The notes under the pieces are model-generated. The model was not told the DNA's origin. It was given only the letters and a program-made list of their open reading frames with translations, and did not search any database. Of a stretch of 64,000 bases of DNA, positions 32,267 to 41,482 are shown piece after piece. The position numbers were made by a program, and so were the translations under genes. The stretch is from CAYPFY01 sp964410105. GTDB taxonomy: Bacteria > Bacteroidota > Ignavibacteria > UBA10030 > SZUA-254. Location: assembly GCA_964410105.1 (NCBI GenBank), contig CAYPFY010000009.1, positions 78,703 to 142,702 on the forward strand, given 5' to 3'. Numbering within the stretch: position 1 is the first letter of the stretch; every line of letters starts with the position of its first letter.

Positions 32267-33364
32267 GTGATTCCTGTCTCAAAACCGGTTATTTCGGCCG
32301 ACGAACGTAAACGCGTCGATGACGTGCTGCGGTCCGGGATGATCGCGTCCGGTCCGGTCGTCGCCGAGTTCGAGCAGAAATTTACTGCAGCCCATGAGTG
32401 CCGCTTCGGCGTCGCCACGAGCAACGGCACAACCGCACTGCACGCTGCCCTGCTTGCCTGTGGGATCGCCCCTGGAGACAAAGTTCTCACAACTCCGTTC
32501 ACATTCATCGCATCGACGAATTCGATTGCGTTTTGCGGGGCCCTGCCGGTCTTCGCCGACATTGAACGGGAAACCTTCAATCTCGACCCCGCCGCCGCGC
32601 GGACGGCCCTCATCTCCACCCCGGGAATAAAAGCAATTCTCCTCGTGCATCTCTACGGATTGCCCTGCGACATGGATGCGTTCATCGAGCTCAAAAGGGA
32701 GTTCGGAGTCGTCATCATCGAGGATTGCGCCCAGGCTCACGGTGCGGCGTACAAGTCGAGAAAAGTCGGGGGGATCGGGGATGTTGGAATATTCAGTTTC
32801 TATGCGACGAAGAACATCACGACGGGGGAAGGCGGAATGGTCGTCACTAACTCCGAGGCGATCGCGGCCAGAACACGCAAACTCGTCAACCACGGCCGGC
32901 AGGGACGCTATGAGCATGATCAGCTTGGCTACAATTTCCGAATGACCGATATCGCTGCCGCCATCGGCCTCGGCCAGCTCGAGAAGCTGCCAGCCAATAA
33001 CGCGCGGCGGCAGGCGATCGCGGCGGAGTATGACGAGGCATTAGCGTCACATCCCGGGCTGAAACTTCCCTCGGCTCCCGCCGACCGCACACACGTGTAT
33101 CACCAGTACACTCTCCGGTCACAGGACCGCGACAGGTTGAAAAGCCATCTGGACGATCGCGGTGTGGGAAGTTTTGTCGTCTACCCGGTCCCGAGCTGCG
33201 GGCAGCCCCTCTACCGCGGGAAGTGCGGCTGTCCTCCGGACGAGCCGCCGAAATGCCGGGAGGCGACAATGGCATCGAAGGAAGTGCTCTCCATCCCCGT
33301 TCATCCCCACCTCACGCGCGAGGAAGTACGCACGGTCATCGGCGCCATCGGCTCATTCCGTTGA
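32267..33364 (+). CDS. DegT/DnrJ/EryC1/StrS aminotransferase (second copy)
   Basis: A PLP-dependent sugar aminotransferase, 365 residues from the GTG at 32267. Motifs are VSKPVIS, ATSNGTTALHAALLACG, EDCAQAHGAAY (PLP-stacking and aspartate) and the lysine in SFYATKNITTGEGG. An upstream GTG at 32207 overlaps the previous stop and would add 20 residues of non-family sequence; I prefer 32267 because GAGG stands 6 bases before it and it gives the normal MIPVSKP beginning. Similar enzymes act on UDP-linked 3- or 4-keto-sugars. Confidence 0.92.
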   Translation: MIPVSKPVISADERKRVDDVLRSGMIASGPVVAEFEQKFTAAHECRFGVATSNGTTALHAALLACGIAPGDKVLTTPFTFIASTNSIAFCGALPVFADIERETFNLDPAAARTALISTPGIKAILLVHLYGLPCDMDAFIELKREFGVVIIEDCAQAHGAAYKSRKVGGIGDVGIFSFYATKNITTGEGGMVVTNSEAIAARTRKLVNHGRQGRYEHDQLGYNFRMTDIAAAIGLGQLEKLPANNARRQAIAAEYDEALASHPGLKLPSAPADRTHVYHQYTLRSQDRDRLKSHLDDRGVGSFVVYPVPSCGQPLYRGKCGCPPDEPPKCREATMASKEVLSIPVHPHLTREEVRTVIGAIGSFR

Positions 33365-33408
33365 AACGTTCTTCGCGGGTTTTGACCTTCGCCCGATTGC
33401 CTGAAACC

Positions 33409-33437
33409 TTGGTTAAATCAAAATGTATCTCTATATT
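33409..33437 (+). promoter_or_regulatory. Internal promoter before the WbqC gene
   Basis: TTGGTT (33409-33414), 17-bp spacer, TATATT (33432-33437), 43 bases before the ATG at 33480. It would serve the third block of the glycan locus. Confidence 0.58.
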
Positions 33438-33479
33438 CTACCGTTTTACGGGAAATTCTCTGCGGGATGAACATTCGTT

Positions 33480-34184
33480 ATGAAAATCGCACTCATGCAG
33501 CCTTATTTTTTTCCGTATATCGGTTACTTCCAGCTCATGAATGCGGTCGATGAATTCGTCATCTATGACAATATCAAGTTTTCCAAGAAGGGGTGGATCA
33601 ATCGAAACAGGATTCTGGTCAATAATGCCGATTCCTATATCACGCTCCCCCTCAAGAAGGATTCCGATTTCCTGGATGTGAGGGATAGATGTCTTTCCGA
33701 TACCTGGCCGCTGGAAAGAAGGAAAATGTCGAACAGGATCATTGAATCCTACAGGAAGGCCCCCCAGTTTGACAGGGCCTATCCGGTTGTGGAACAAGCT
33801 CTCTCCTCGGACGATCGCAATTTGTTCACCTTCATCCTGAATTCGCTCACGCTGGTCAGGGATTTTCTGGGTATACCGACCTCCTTCGTCATATCCTCGA
33901 CGGTGGCAATCGACCACAGTCTGAAGGCCGAAAAAAGGGTGATCGAACTCTGCAGGGCCAGAAAGGCGGCCGTTTATCTGAATCCCATCGGCGGAACTGA
34001 GCTCTATCAGAAGGATGAGTTCAGGAGCCAGGGCATCGACCTGTTTTTCCTCAAGTCGAAGGATTTCAGATACACCCAGTTTAATGCTGAGTTTGTCCCG
34101 TGGTTATCCATCATCGATGTGATGATGTTCAATCCCATCGATACGATCAGGGATTTCCTCACCTCGTACTTCGACCTCGTGTGA
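33480..34184 (+). CDS. WbqC-family protein
   Basis: A 234-residue protein of the WbqC family, found in many O-antigen and capsule loci. The opening MQPYFFPYIGYFQLM and YDNIKFSKKGWINRNRI match the family. Near residue 175 is NPIGGTELYQ and near residue 200 the YTQFNAEFVPWLSIIDV segment. The biochemical role is not settled; it may act in acyl or amino-group modification of sugars with neighbouring aminotransferases. It is first after an internal promoter and precedes two propeller proteins. Confidence 0.88.
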   Translation: MKIALMQPYFFPYIGYFQLMNAVDEFVIYDNIKFSKKGWINRNRILVNNADSYITLPLKKDSDFLDVRDRCLSDTWPLERRKMSNRIIESYRKAPQFDRAYPVVEQALSSDDRNLFTFILNSLTLVRDFLGIPTSFVISSTVAIDHSLKAEKRVIELCRARKAAVYLNPIGGTELYQKDEFRSQGIDLFFLKSKDFRYTQFNAEFVPWLSIIDVMMFNPIDTIRDFLTSYFDLV

Positions 34185-34236
34185 GCCGATGATGCAATTA
34201 TATGGAAGCGCAGTGTGGTTTCTCGCGCATCGGTAA

Positions 34237-35193
34237 ATGTTTAGATGGAAAAAACTTGGAAGGGTTTTTAATCCCTCCGACGTTCACGACAGGCCCTGGC
34301 TGAAGGAGTTCGCACAGGCCCCGAGCGTCCTCGTTTTCGACCGGTTCGTGAGGGTCTATTTTTCCTGCCGGCCGCCGCGCGACACAGCGGGGCAGTACGT
34401 AAGCTATTCCGCCTTCATCGATCTGAATCGCTCCGATCTCTTTGATATCGTGCGAATCAGCAAGGCCCCGATACTGGAGCTCGGAGGACGCGGGACGTTC
34501 GATGAATTCGGCACATATCCAACATCGGTGATCCGTGACGGGCATGAGGTCCGTGCCTATTATGGAGGATGGACGCGGTGCGCATCGGTTCCCTTCAACG
34601 TGTCGATCGGGTTTGCCCGGAGCCTGGACGGGGGCGAAAACTTTCATAAAATTGGACCCGGACCCGTGCTCTCACACAGCGTCGACGAGCCGTTTATTCT
34701 GAGCGGGCCGAAGATCCGTAAATTCGACGGACGGTGGTATCTCTGGTACATCGCCGGGAAGAAATGGCTAGATAACGGGGGCAGACCGGAGCCGGTCTAT
34801 AAGATCCGCATGGCCACCTCGAGCGACGGGGTTGCGTGGACAAAGCTCAACCGCGACCTCATTCAGGATAAACTGGAAAAAGATGAATGCCAGGCGAGCC
34901 CGGATGTATTTTACCGCGACGGCAGGTACCATATGTTCTTTTGTTACCGCTACAGCCTGGGCTACCGGGGGAAAGAGAAGGGCTACCGCATCGGTTACGC
35001 GTCGTCGAGCGATCTGGTGTCGTGGACGAGGGACGACGGCGCGGCGGGCATCGATGTCTCCGCCGAGGGGTGGGATTCCGAGATGGTCAGTTACCCTCAT
35101 GTGTTCGAGCTTGACGGTAGAGTGTATCTCCTCTATCTCGGGAATGAGGTCGGACGGTTCGGCTTCGGAGCGGCAGAGCTTCAGGGGAACTGA
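34237..35193 (+). CDS. GH43/GH130-like five-bladed propeller protein, copy 1
   Basis: A 318-residue protein with the repeated pattern of a five-bladed beta-propeller glycosidase or phosphorylase (GH43/68/130 clan-like). Blade-like elements are RKFDGRWYLWYIAGKKW, YKIRMATSSDGVAWTK, DGRYHMFFCYRY and GWDSEMVSYPHVFELDGRVYLLY. No signal peptide is present, so it should be cytoplasmic. Acidic residues Asp, Asp and Glu recur at blade starts but I cannot assign the catalytic pair. A paralogue follows 15 bases later. A role in sugar-phosphate or nucleotide-sugar handling is possible; it may also be non-catalytic. Confidence 0.75.
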   Translation: MFRWKKLGRVFNPSDVHDRPWLKEFAQAPSVLVFDRFVRVYFSCRPPRDTAGQYVSYSAFIDLNRSDLFDIVRISKAPILELGGRGTFDEFGTYPTSVIRDGHEVRAYYGGWTRCASVPFNVSIGFARSLDGGENFHKIGPGPVLSHSVDEPFILSGPKIRKFDGRWYLWYIAGKKWLDNGGRPEPVYKIRMATSSDGVAWTKLNRDLIQDKLEKDECQASPDVFYRDGRYHMFFCYRYSLGYRGKEKGYRIGYASSSDLVSWTRDDGAAGIDVSAEGWDSEMVSYPHVFELDGRVYLLYLGNEVGRFGFGAAELQGN

Positions 35194-35208
35194 GAGGGGA
35201 GAGGAACC

Positions 35209-36162
35209 GTGAAGTGGAAGAAGCTTGGCAGAATATTCGATCCGACGAAGCATACGCTCGCGAACAACTGCGTGGAATTCGCGCAATCGCCTCAGGCTCT
35301 CGTCTTCGACAATTTCGTTCGCATATACTTCTCGACGAGGGAAAGAGACGGAAAGGGATCGTATCTGAGCCATATCTCGTTCGTGGACCTGGACAAGGGT
35401 TTTAAAGCGATTAAAAGAGTGTCGTCCCAACCGGTGCTCTCCCTCGGACGCCTCGGCTGCTACGACGAGCACGGGATTTTCCCGCTGAATATTGTGAGGG
35501 ACGGGTCCAGGATTCTGGGATATATCTGCGGATGGAGCAGGAGGGTGTCGGTGCCCGTGGAAACCGCCATCGGTCTGGCGACCAGCGAGGATGACGGCGT
35601 GACGTTTAGAAGAATCGGCGATGGACCCATCCTCACATCATCCGTCGGCGAACCCTTCCTTGTCGGCGATCCGTTTGTCCTCATCGACCGCCCGGATTAT
35701 CATATGTGGTATATATACGGCGCCCGGTGGATGGACCATCCCGGAGAAGCCGGCCCTGCCCGCGTGTATAAGATCGGACATGCCACGTCCGCCGATGGCC
35801 TCTCCTGGCACAGGGACGGGAGACAGATCGTCCCCGACCGGCTGAACTCCGACGAGTGCCAGGCTCTCCCCACGGTGATCCGGCACGGGGCGCTATATCA
35901 CATGTATTTTTGTTACAGACAGCCGACCGATTTCAGGAAAAACCCCGAAAGAGCGTACCGGCTTGGTTATGCGTCATCTGAAGATCTGAAAGAGTGGACG
36001 AGGAATGACGCGGAGGCGGGAATCGATGTCTCGCCGGAAGGGTGGGATTCTGAGATGCTCTGCTATCCCCATATATTCCGGTGCGATGACAGGCTCTATC
36101 TTCTCTATAACGGCAACGAGTTCGGACGGTACGGGTTCGGCCTCGCTGTTCTTGAGGACTGA
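35209..36162 (+). CDS. GH43/GH130-like five-bladed propeller protein, copy 2
   Basis: A 317-residue paralogue of the upstream gene, with the same order of elements (MKWKKLGRIFDP at the start, DEHGIFPLNIVRDG, HMWYIYGARWMD, GHATSADGLSWHRDG, MYFCYRQPTDF, EGWDSEMLCYPHIF). It begins with a GTG preceded by a strong GGGGAGAGG ribosome binding site. Conserved Asp-Glu-Cys-Gln-Ala in the fourth blade and Trp-Asp-Ser-Glu-Met in the fifth are shared, so these are the most likely active-site elements. The copies differ in many places, indicating old duplication and possibly a heteromer. Confidence 0.75.
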   Translation: MKWKKLGRIFDPTKHTLANNCVEFAQSPQALVFDNFVRIYFSTRERDGKGSYLSHISFVDLDKGFKAIKRVSSQPVLSLGRLGCYDEHGIFPLNIVRDGSRILGYICGWSRRVSVPVETAIGLATSEDDGVTFRRIGDGPILTSSVGEPFLVGDPFVLIDRPDYHMWYIYGARWMDHPGEAGPARVYKIGHATSADGLSWHRDGRQIVPDRLNSDECQALPTVIRHGALYHMYFCYRQPTDFRKNPERAYRLGYASSEDLKEWTRNDAEAGIDVSPEGWDSEMLCYPHIFRCDDRLYLLYNGNEFGRYGFGLAVLED

Positions 36163-36176
36163 AGAGAGCGGAGCGC

Positions 36177-36632
36177 ATGAAAGGTCGCATACGCTACACC
36201 CGGCAATCGGCGACCGAGAATCAGATACGCGTGCATTTGGAGCAAACCAGCGGTGAATTCGTTCCTGCCTTGGATGGACGAGTCGATATCCGGGAGTATG
36301 CAGTGAAACTGTTCGCCAGGGCGGTTATCTTCGAGGCATGGTCGGATGCTCTCCTTGTGGGGATCGTCGCAGCGTACACCGACCATGACCGCCGCTCGGC
36401 GTTCATTACGAACGTGAGCGTTCTTAAGGATTTTTCCGGGCTCGGAATCGCATCATCGCTCGTCGGGATGTGCATCGATTATGCAAAGGAAAACCGGATC
36501 GGGGAGATAACGCTGGAGGTTTCAGACAAAAACGACCGGGCGATCGCGCTCTATGAGAAGCTCAATTTCGTGAGGTCGGGCACCCGAGGCGGATCGATTG
36601 TGATGCGACGCCCGATCGATCTAGATCAATGA
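36177..36632 (+). CDS. GNAT-family N-acetyltransferase
   Basis: A 151-residue acetyltransferase. The acetyl-CoA site motif appears as FSGLGIASSLVGMCIDYAKENR (motif A, Q/RxxGxA type) and the C-terminal LEVSDKNDRAIALYEKLNFV is the characteristic motif B. In this setting it probably N-acetylates an amino-sugar nucleotide made by the nearby DegT-type aminotransferases, as in the PglD/WecD-like step, although it is of the RimI-like rather than the hexapeptide type. It follows the second propeller gene by 14 bases. Confidence 0.87.
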   Translation: MKGRIRYTRQSATENQIRVHLEQTSGEFVPALDGRVDIREYAVKLFARAVIFEAWSDALLVGIVAAYTDHDRRSAFITNVSVLKDFSGLGIASSLVGMCIDYAKENRIGEITLEVSDKNDRAIALYEKLNFVRSGTRGGSIVMRRPIDLDQ

Positions 36633-36684
36633 GAATCGACGGCCGGGAGATTACAACAATCTTAATACTATTTTGACGATTCAT

Positions 36685-37428
36685 ATGAAGACTTCGAGAG
36701 ACTACAACAAGGAATCACGGGATACGCACGATCACAAGTACGCCTATAACTTCGATTTTGACGTGATGCATCCCTTCATGCTGAAATCTTTCGTTCCATT
36801 CCTTAAGGCGGGGAAATTTTTGGAGCTGGGGAGTTATAGGGGGGACTTCACCAGGCGGCTGATGCCGTATTCACGCGATATCACCTGTGTGGAGGCGTCG
36901 GATGAGGCCATCGCCGCCGCAAAGAAGATTCTGGGGGAGAAGATCACCTATGTGCATGCGCTGTTTGAGACCGTCGTGCTTCCCGCGAAATACGATAATA
37001 TCTTCCTGACTCATGTGCTGGAACATATCGATGACCCTGTGGGTCTTCTGAGAAGGGTGAATAGTGAATGGTTGTCCGATTCGGGCAGACTCTTCCTGGT
37101 GTGCCCCAATGCAAATGCCCCCTCACGTCAAATAGCCGTGAAGATGGGTTTGATTGAGCATAATTCGGCGATCACACCCGCCGAAGCCGAGCACGGCCAT
37201 AGGATCACCTATTCTCTCGACACGCTGGAACGGGATGCCCGCGCAGCAGGTTTGGCCGTAGTCCACCGGTCTGGTATCTTCTTCAAGGCCCTGGCAAATT
37301 TTCAATGGGACCGGTTGCTCTCGACCGATATCATCTCGCCCGAGTATCTCGAAGGATGCTACCAGCTCGGCCAGCACTATCCCGACCTCTGCTCAAGCAT
37401 TTTCCTGCTGTGCGAGAAAGGGAGATAA
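36685..37428 (+). CDS. Class I SAM-dependent methyltransferase
   Basis: A 247-residue methyltransferase. LELGSYRGDFTRRL is motif I, CVEASDEAIAAAKK holds the ribose-binding acid, and NIFLTHVLEHIDDPVGLLRRV is the typical later region. The C-terminal 90 residues read as a sugar- or lipid-facing cap with SRQIAVKMGLIEHN and HRITYSLDTLERD. The ATG at 36685 is preferred over a TTG at 36673 four codons upstream. It is the third methyltransferase in the locus. Confidence 0.83.
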   Translation: MKTSRDYNKESRDTHDHKYAYNFDFDVMHPFMLKSFVPFLKAGKFLELGSYRGDFTRRLMPYSRDITCVEASDEAIAAAKKILGEKITYVHALFETVVLPAKYDNIFLTHVLEHIDDPVGLLRRVNSEWLSDSGRLFLVCPNANAPSRQIAVKMGLIEHNSAITPAEAEHGHRITYSLDTLERDARAAGLAVVHRSGIFFKALANFQWDRLLSTDIISPEYLEGCYQLGQHYPDLCSSIFLLCEKGR

Positions 37429-37452
37429 CGGCATTATCACGTTCCGAGCGCA

Positions 37453-38574
37453 ATGACGATCGCCCTCAGGTTCTTAAAGCTTTTCGTCCGTTCCCTTCCT
37501 CTCCCGGCTGCGGTCGGGAATGTCAGGAGAATCCTCGTCCTTGACTTCTCGTATCTCGGTGATATGGTAATGGCCTCGCCTGTCTATCGGGCCCTGAAGC
37601 AGAACTTTCCCGATGCCAGCGTCGAAGCCATGGTTTTCCCGGGCTGCACGTCCATTCTCCGCATGAACCCCTTTGTCGACGAGATTCACACCCATCCAAC
37701 GGGGTCGGGCACGATCGACCTCTCGGTCGTGAACAGGCTCAGGGGGAGGGGTTACGACCTCGGGGTGCAGATGAATACGTCGCTGCGTAACAATTTCATT
37801 CTGTGGATGATCCACCCCCGCTTCAGGCTCGGGTACGATTACAATGATCGCGGCTGTTTCCATAACCTGCGCCCTCCGATCCGGACCCGCACGACGCGGA
37901 CGATCTACCGGATCGACGAGGAGCTGAGCATGCTGGAGAAGGCCTTCGGATGGACGATATCGGAGAGAGAGCCCTTTCTGTCAGTGGACGAGAATTGTGC
38001 GCCGGTCGTAGAAGAGTTTCTTTCGGTCCACGGCGCCCGTGGGAAAGAGCCGCTGATAGGGATTCATGCAAATTGCAATCCGAGCCCGGAGCGCCGGCAA
38101 TGGGACCAGGCGAAATTTGCGGCGCTCGCCGATCGCCTCATAGAAACATATGGCGCCACGATCGCGCTCACCGGAAGCGAGGCAGACAAGGAATACGTCG
38201 GCACCATTATCCGCTCGGTCAGCCGGCAGGACCGGATCATCAACGCCGCAGGAGCCCTCTCGCTCGGCGAGCTCGCCGCACTCGTGAAACGGCTCGACCT
38301 CTTCGTCTCCATCAATACCGGGCCTCTCCATATCGCCATCGCGCTCAAAACGCCGACGGTGGCGATCATCGGCGGGAGGCCGGCGGAGATTTTTTGCCCG
38401 AAGGATTCTCCCTTCATCGATTGGGTCGAGGACAAGGCGCTCCACCCCTGGGATCCCCAGCCCCTGCAACCCAGCATCCGCTCGAGAATGGACGAGATCA
38501 GCGTCGACGATGTTCTCCAGAAAGTGAGATCCATGATGGCACGTGCAACGTCTCTGCGGACGGCAAGCGGATAG
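37453..38574 (+). CDS. GT9 heptosyltransferase-family protein
   Basis: A 373-residue GT9 enzyme. ILVLDFSYLGDMVMASPVYRALKQNFPDASVEAMV is the start of the GT-B fold (quoted in part: FSYLGDMVMASPVYRALK), and the donor site contains FVSINTGPLHIAIALKTPTVAI near residue 285. A mid-domain IGIHANCNPSPERRQW is the acceptor side. Likely transfers heptose or a comparable sugar in LPS core or glycan assembly. It is a distant paralogue of the GT9 at 17526, without that enzyme's Cys-rich N-terminus. Confidence 0.88.
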   Translation: MTIALRFLKLFVRSLPLPAAVGNVRRILVLDFSYLGDMVMASPVYRALKQNFPDASVEAMVFPGCTSILRMNPFVDEIHTHPTGSGTIDLSVVNRLRGRGYDLGVQMNTSLRNNFILWMIHPRFRLGYDYNDRGCFHNLRPPIRTRTTRTIYRIDEELSMLEKAFGWTISEREPFLSVDENCAPVVEEFLSVHGARGKEPLIGIHANCNPSPERRQWDQAKFAALADRLIETYGATIALTGSEADKEYVGTIIRSVSRQDRIINAAGALSLGELAALVKRLDLFVSINTGPLHIAIALKTPTVAIIGGRPAEIFCPKDSPFIDWVEDKALHPWDPQPLQPSIRSRMDEISVDDVLQKVRSMMARATSLRTASG

Positions 38575-38647
38575 GGGCGGTCATCCGACCGGCAATCAGA
38601 CGGACGCCGCCCAAAAAAAACATCAAAAACTTTCATAAAATGTAGAA

Positions 38648-41209
38648 ATGAAACAGAAAGGATCTGCCAGTAAATCCCAGGCCGCAGCCGACTCGGGCAC
38701 CTGGTTCGACAAGCTTACACCGATGAAGAAGGACCTCGTGTGTGTCGCCGGGCTCCTCGTCATCATCTATTTGATATTTTTTCAAGTAATCTTCCCGGGC
38801 TACATTTTCTCGAATGAGTCCGATTCTGCGTCCCAGGAGAGCTGGTCGAGCGCCATGACGCACATTTCCACCACCGAAAACGTGGAGCCCCTCTGGGTGC
38901 CCTATATTTTTTGCGGGATGCCGGTTTTCGGGCCGCTCCTTTTCCCCCGGGAATCGAACTATGTCGAGATTCTATTCCGGATAGTCTGCAAGGTTTTCTT
39001 TCCGGCCGCAAATCCATGGTTTGTTCCACACATCTTTCTCGCCGGCCTCGGGATGTTCATGCTTGCAAGATATCTCGGGTTCGCCTCTCTTCCTTCCCTC
39101 TTTTCCGCGATAGTCCTGATGCTCAACCCGTATTTCATGGGCCTCCCCCAATCGGGACATGGATCAAAACTGGCTGTCTTCAGCCTCTTGCCGTTTGTTT
39201 TCCTCGCCCTGCTGAAATTGCTCGAGACGAGAAAGCTCATCTATCTCGGATTCCTGGCAGGCGCCATGGGATGGATGCATTTGCTCAGGCACCCCCAAAT
39301 CGCCTTTTACATTCTTCTTGCCTGCGGTCTCTACCTCCTCTATGACGTCGTAGCGGATGTGAAGGGAAGAAACCTCGGGAGAGCGGGGGGGAAGGTGATT
39401 CTCTTCGGCCTTGCAGTGGCGATCAGTTTTGCGATTTACGCCTATGAATTCCTCCCGACGCAAGAGTATGCAAAATTCTCGATACGCGGGGGGAGCGGCG
39501 ACGGGAAGGTGTCGAGCGGACTTACCTACGACTACGCCACGAACTGGTCCCTGCACCCGTTTGAAATGGCAACCTATGTCATCCCCTCATTTTTCGGGTT
39601 TTCGAGCGGATATGTGACCGATTGGAACGGCGAAGAGAGGGCTCTTCCGCTTTATTGGGGATGGATGCCGTTCACAGACGCTCCCCCATATGTAGGACTC
39701 CTCCCGGTTATCCTCGCGATCATCGCATTGATCTACAGGCGTAACGCGATGACATGGTTCCTGGCGCTTCTCTCTGCCGTGGTGTTCATGATATCATTTG
39801 GCAAGAATTTCGGTCTCCTTTACAATCTGTTCTTTTACTACGTTCCATTTTTCAATAAATTCCGCGCCCCATCGATGATTCTCTATCTCATCCCGTTCAC
39901 ATTCGGGCTGCTCGCCGCCTACGGGATGACATTCCTCCTCGACGCCGAGGCGCGCTCGAAAGAAGTGGATTCCGCGAAACTGCGCAAGCAGCTCATGAAT
40001 TTGATCTGGATCCTCGCCGGCGCGTTGGTGCTCGGATTCATAGCGCGGGGCGCGATCTACAGTTTTCTTTCGAGCTTCATGTTCGTCAAGGCCGGGGATC
40101 TCCAGTCGTACGGACAGCAGGTTCTGGCCGTGTTCAAGGAAAAGCGGTTCGACCTTCTCTGGAGCGATTTCGTCAAAATGGCAATCATTGCAGGGGCCTT
40201 CCTCTATGCGACCGTGATGGCATTAGACCGGAAAATCTCACGGTCGACCTTTTCGGGCGCCTGCATCGCAATCACAATTATCGACCTCCTCATCCTTGAT
40301 CTGAGGTTTATCAGCCCGAAACCCCCGTCAGCCATGACCGAATCGTTTCAGCCCGACCCCACCGTCCAATTCCTGAAGCAGGACAGCTCCCTCGCCAGGG
40401 TATTTCCCCTGGGCGATCTTTTTCAGGACAATACTTACATGTATCATTTTGTCACCTCGCTCGGGGGGTATAGTCCTGCAAAACTCAAGATTTATCAGGA
40501 GCTGGTCGATTCCACGTTCTACCATGGGAGCGATCCGAAATTTCCTGTGAATATGAACGTCGCGAACATGCTCAATGCAAAATATCTGCTCGCCCACGGC
40601 CGCCTGCCTGAGGGACGATGGAAGCTTGTCTCGACAGACCAGGCCAAGGGGGTGCTGACATATGAAAACCCGGATTATCTGCCCCGGGCGTGGTTCGCTG
40701 AAAGAGTCGTCGTCGCCAACTCGCATGCCGAGGTTTTCGCGAGGATGAACGATCCCGCATGGAATCCGGGGAAAACTGCCATCCTTGAGAAGTCGCCCGG
40801 CCCAATCCCCGAAGGTCCCGATTCGGCATCCGCGCGCATCGAAAAGTATGGTTCGCAAGGATTTTCGGTCGCGACCAGATCCTCCCGGAGCGCCCTTCTC
40901 GTGGTGAGCGAGGTTTATTATCCCGCAGGCTGGAGAGCATACATCGACGGCGCCCCGGCCGAGATTTTTAAGACGAATTATGTGATCCGCTCCGTGGTGG
41001 TGCCGGCCGGGAACCATACGGTCGAATTCCGATTTGTTCCCGATTCTTATGAAACCGGATTCAGGGCAAGTCAGGCGGGGTGGGCGATCGCCCTGCTTCT
41101 CATCATCGGCGGAGCGTTTCAGCTGCCGGCGGTGCGGTCGAGACTCGGCATGGGAGGGGGGAAATCTGGAGCGAAGCCGGAACCGGCGGGCCCGGCCGCT
41201 ATAAAATAA
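38648..41209 (+). CDS. YfhO-family membrane protein
   Basis: An 853-residue polytopic membrane protein of the YfhO family (GT-C-like). About thirteen helices lie in residues 30-560, followed by a periplasmic C-terminal domain (about 560-800) and one last helix. Features are NESDSASQESWSSA, PYIFCGMPVFG and the HGSKLAVFSLLPF loop, which carry acidic and polar residues where GT-C enzymes act. YfhO homologues attach sugars to surface polymers such as teichoic acid in Firmicutes; in Bacteroidota the role is unproven. It is the last gene of the locus and ends against the shared terminator. Confidence 0.85.
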   Translation: MKQKGSASKSQAAADSGTWFDKLTPMKKDLVCVAGLLVIIYLIFFQVIFPGYIFSNESDSASQESWSSAMTHISTTENVEPLWVPYIFCGMPVFGPLLFPRESNYVEILFRIVCKVFFPAANPWFVPHIFLAGLGMFMLARYLGFASLPSLFSAIVLMLNPYFMGLPQSGHGSKLAVFSLLPFVFLALLKLLETRKLIYLGFLAGAMGWMHLLRHPQIAFYILLACGLYLLYDVVADVKGRNLGRAGGKVILFGLAVAISFAIYAYEFLPTQEYAKFSIRGGSGDGKVSSGLTYDYATNWSLHPFEMATYVIPSFFGFSSGYVTDWNGEERALPLYWGWMPFTDAPPYVGLLPVILAIIALIYRRNAMTWFLALLSAVVFMISFGKNFGLLYNLFFYYVPFFNKFRAPSMILYLIPFTFGLLAAYGMTFLLDAEARSKEVDSAKLRKQLMNLIWILAGALVLGFIARGAIYSFLSSFMFVKAGDLQSYGQQVLAVFKEKRFDLLWSDFVKMAIIAGAFLYATVMALDRKISRSTFSGACIAITIIDLLILDLRFISPKPPSAMTESFQPDPTVQFLKQDSSLARVFPLGDLFQDNTYMYHFVTSLGGYSPAKLKIYQELVDSTFYHGSDPKFPVNMNVANMLNAKYLLAHGRLPEGRWKLVSTDQAKGVLTYENPDYLPRAWFAERVVVANSHAEVFARMNDPAWNPGKTAILEKSPGPIPEGPDSASARIEKYGSQGFSVATRSSRSALLVVSEVYYPAGWRAYIDGAPAEIFKTNYVIRSVVVPAGNHTVEFRFVPDSYETGFRASQAGWAIALLLIIGGAFQLPAVRSRLGMGGGKSGAKPEPAGPAAIK

Positions 41210-41230
41210 AAAAGGCCGGAATCTCCGGCC
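41208..41230 (-). terminator. Bidirectional terminator between yfhO-type gene and rpsU
   Basis: The hairpin GGCCGGA-ATC-TCCGGCC (41214-41230) is followed on the minus strand by six T then ATTTTAT, a strong end for rpsU. On the plus strand it has only a weak T tail but can still serve the glycan transcript. Confidence 0.85.
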
Positions 41231-41252
41231 CTTCTTGAAGCTGCAACGCTTG

Positions 41253-41447
41253 CTACATCTCTTCCATCAATGTCCGCTGAGAGCGGCGGATGGCCTTGAT
41301 TCGCTTCATCCGCTTTTTCACAGAGGGTTTTGAAAAGTACGCGCGCTTCTTGACTTCTTTCAGAATCCCGGAACGCTCGTATTTCTTCTTAAAACGCCGA
41401 ATCGCGCGGTCGATGTTTTCATTTTCTTGTATAATGATACCGACCAT
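41253..41447 (-). CDS. rpsU: 30S ribosomal protein S21
   Basis: A 64-residue basic protein with the classic S21 pattern: a short beta start (MVGIIIQENENIDRAIRRFKKK, cited only in part as NENIDRAIRRFKKK), then helices rich in Lys and Arg (KKRAYFSKPSVKKRMKR). S21 helps initiation on the small subunit. I place the start at the ATG at 41447, which has AAGGGGGTG about 8 bases before it; a GTG three codons upstream is less likely because it falls within that site. It is second in a minus-strand pair with the zinc-ribbon gene and ends at a strong terminator. Confidence 0.94.
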   Translation of the reverse strand: MVGIIIQENENIDRAIRRFKKKYERSGILKEVKKRAYFSKPSVKKRMKRIKAIRRSQRTLMEEM

Positions 41448-41482
41448 GCAATTCACCCCCTTTCAATCGGATTGTCATCAGC

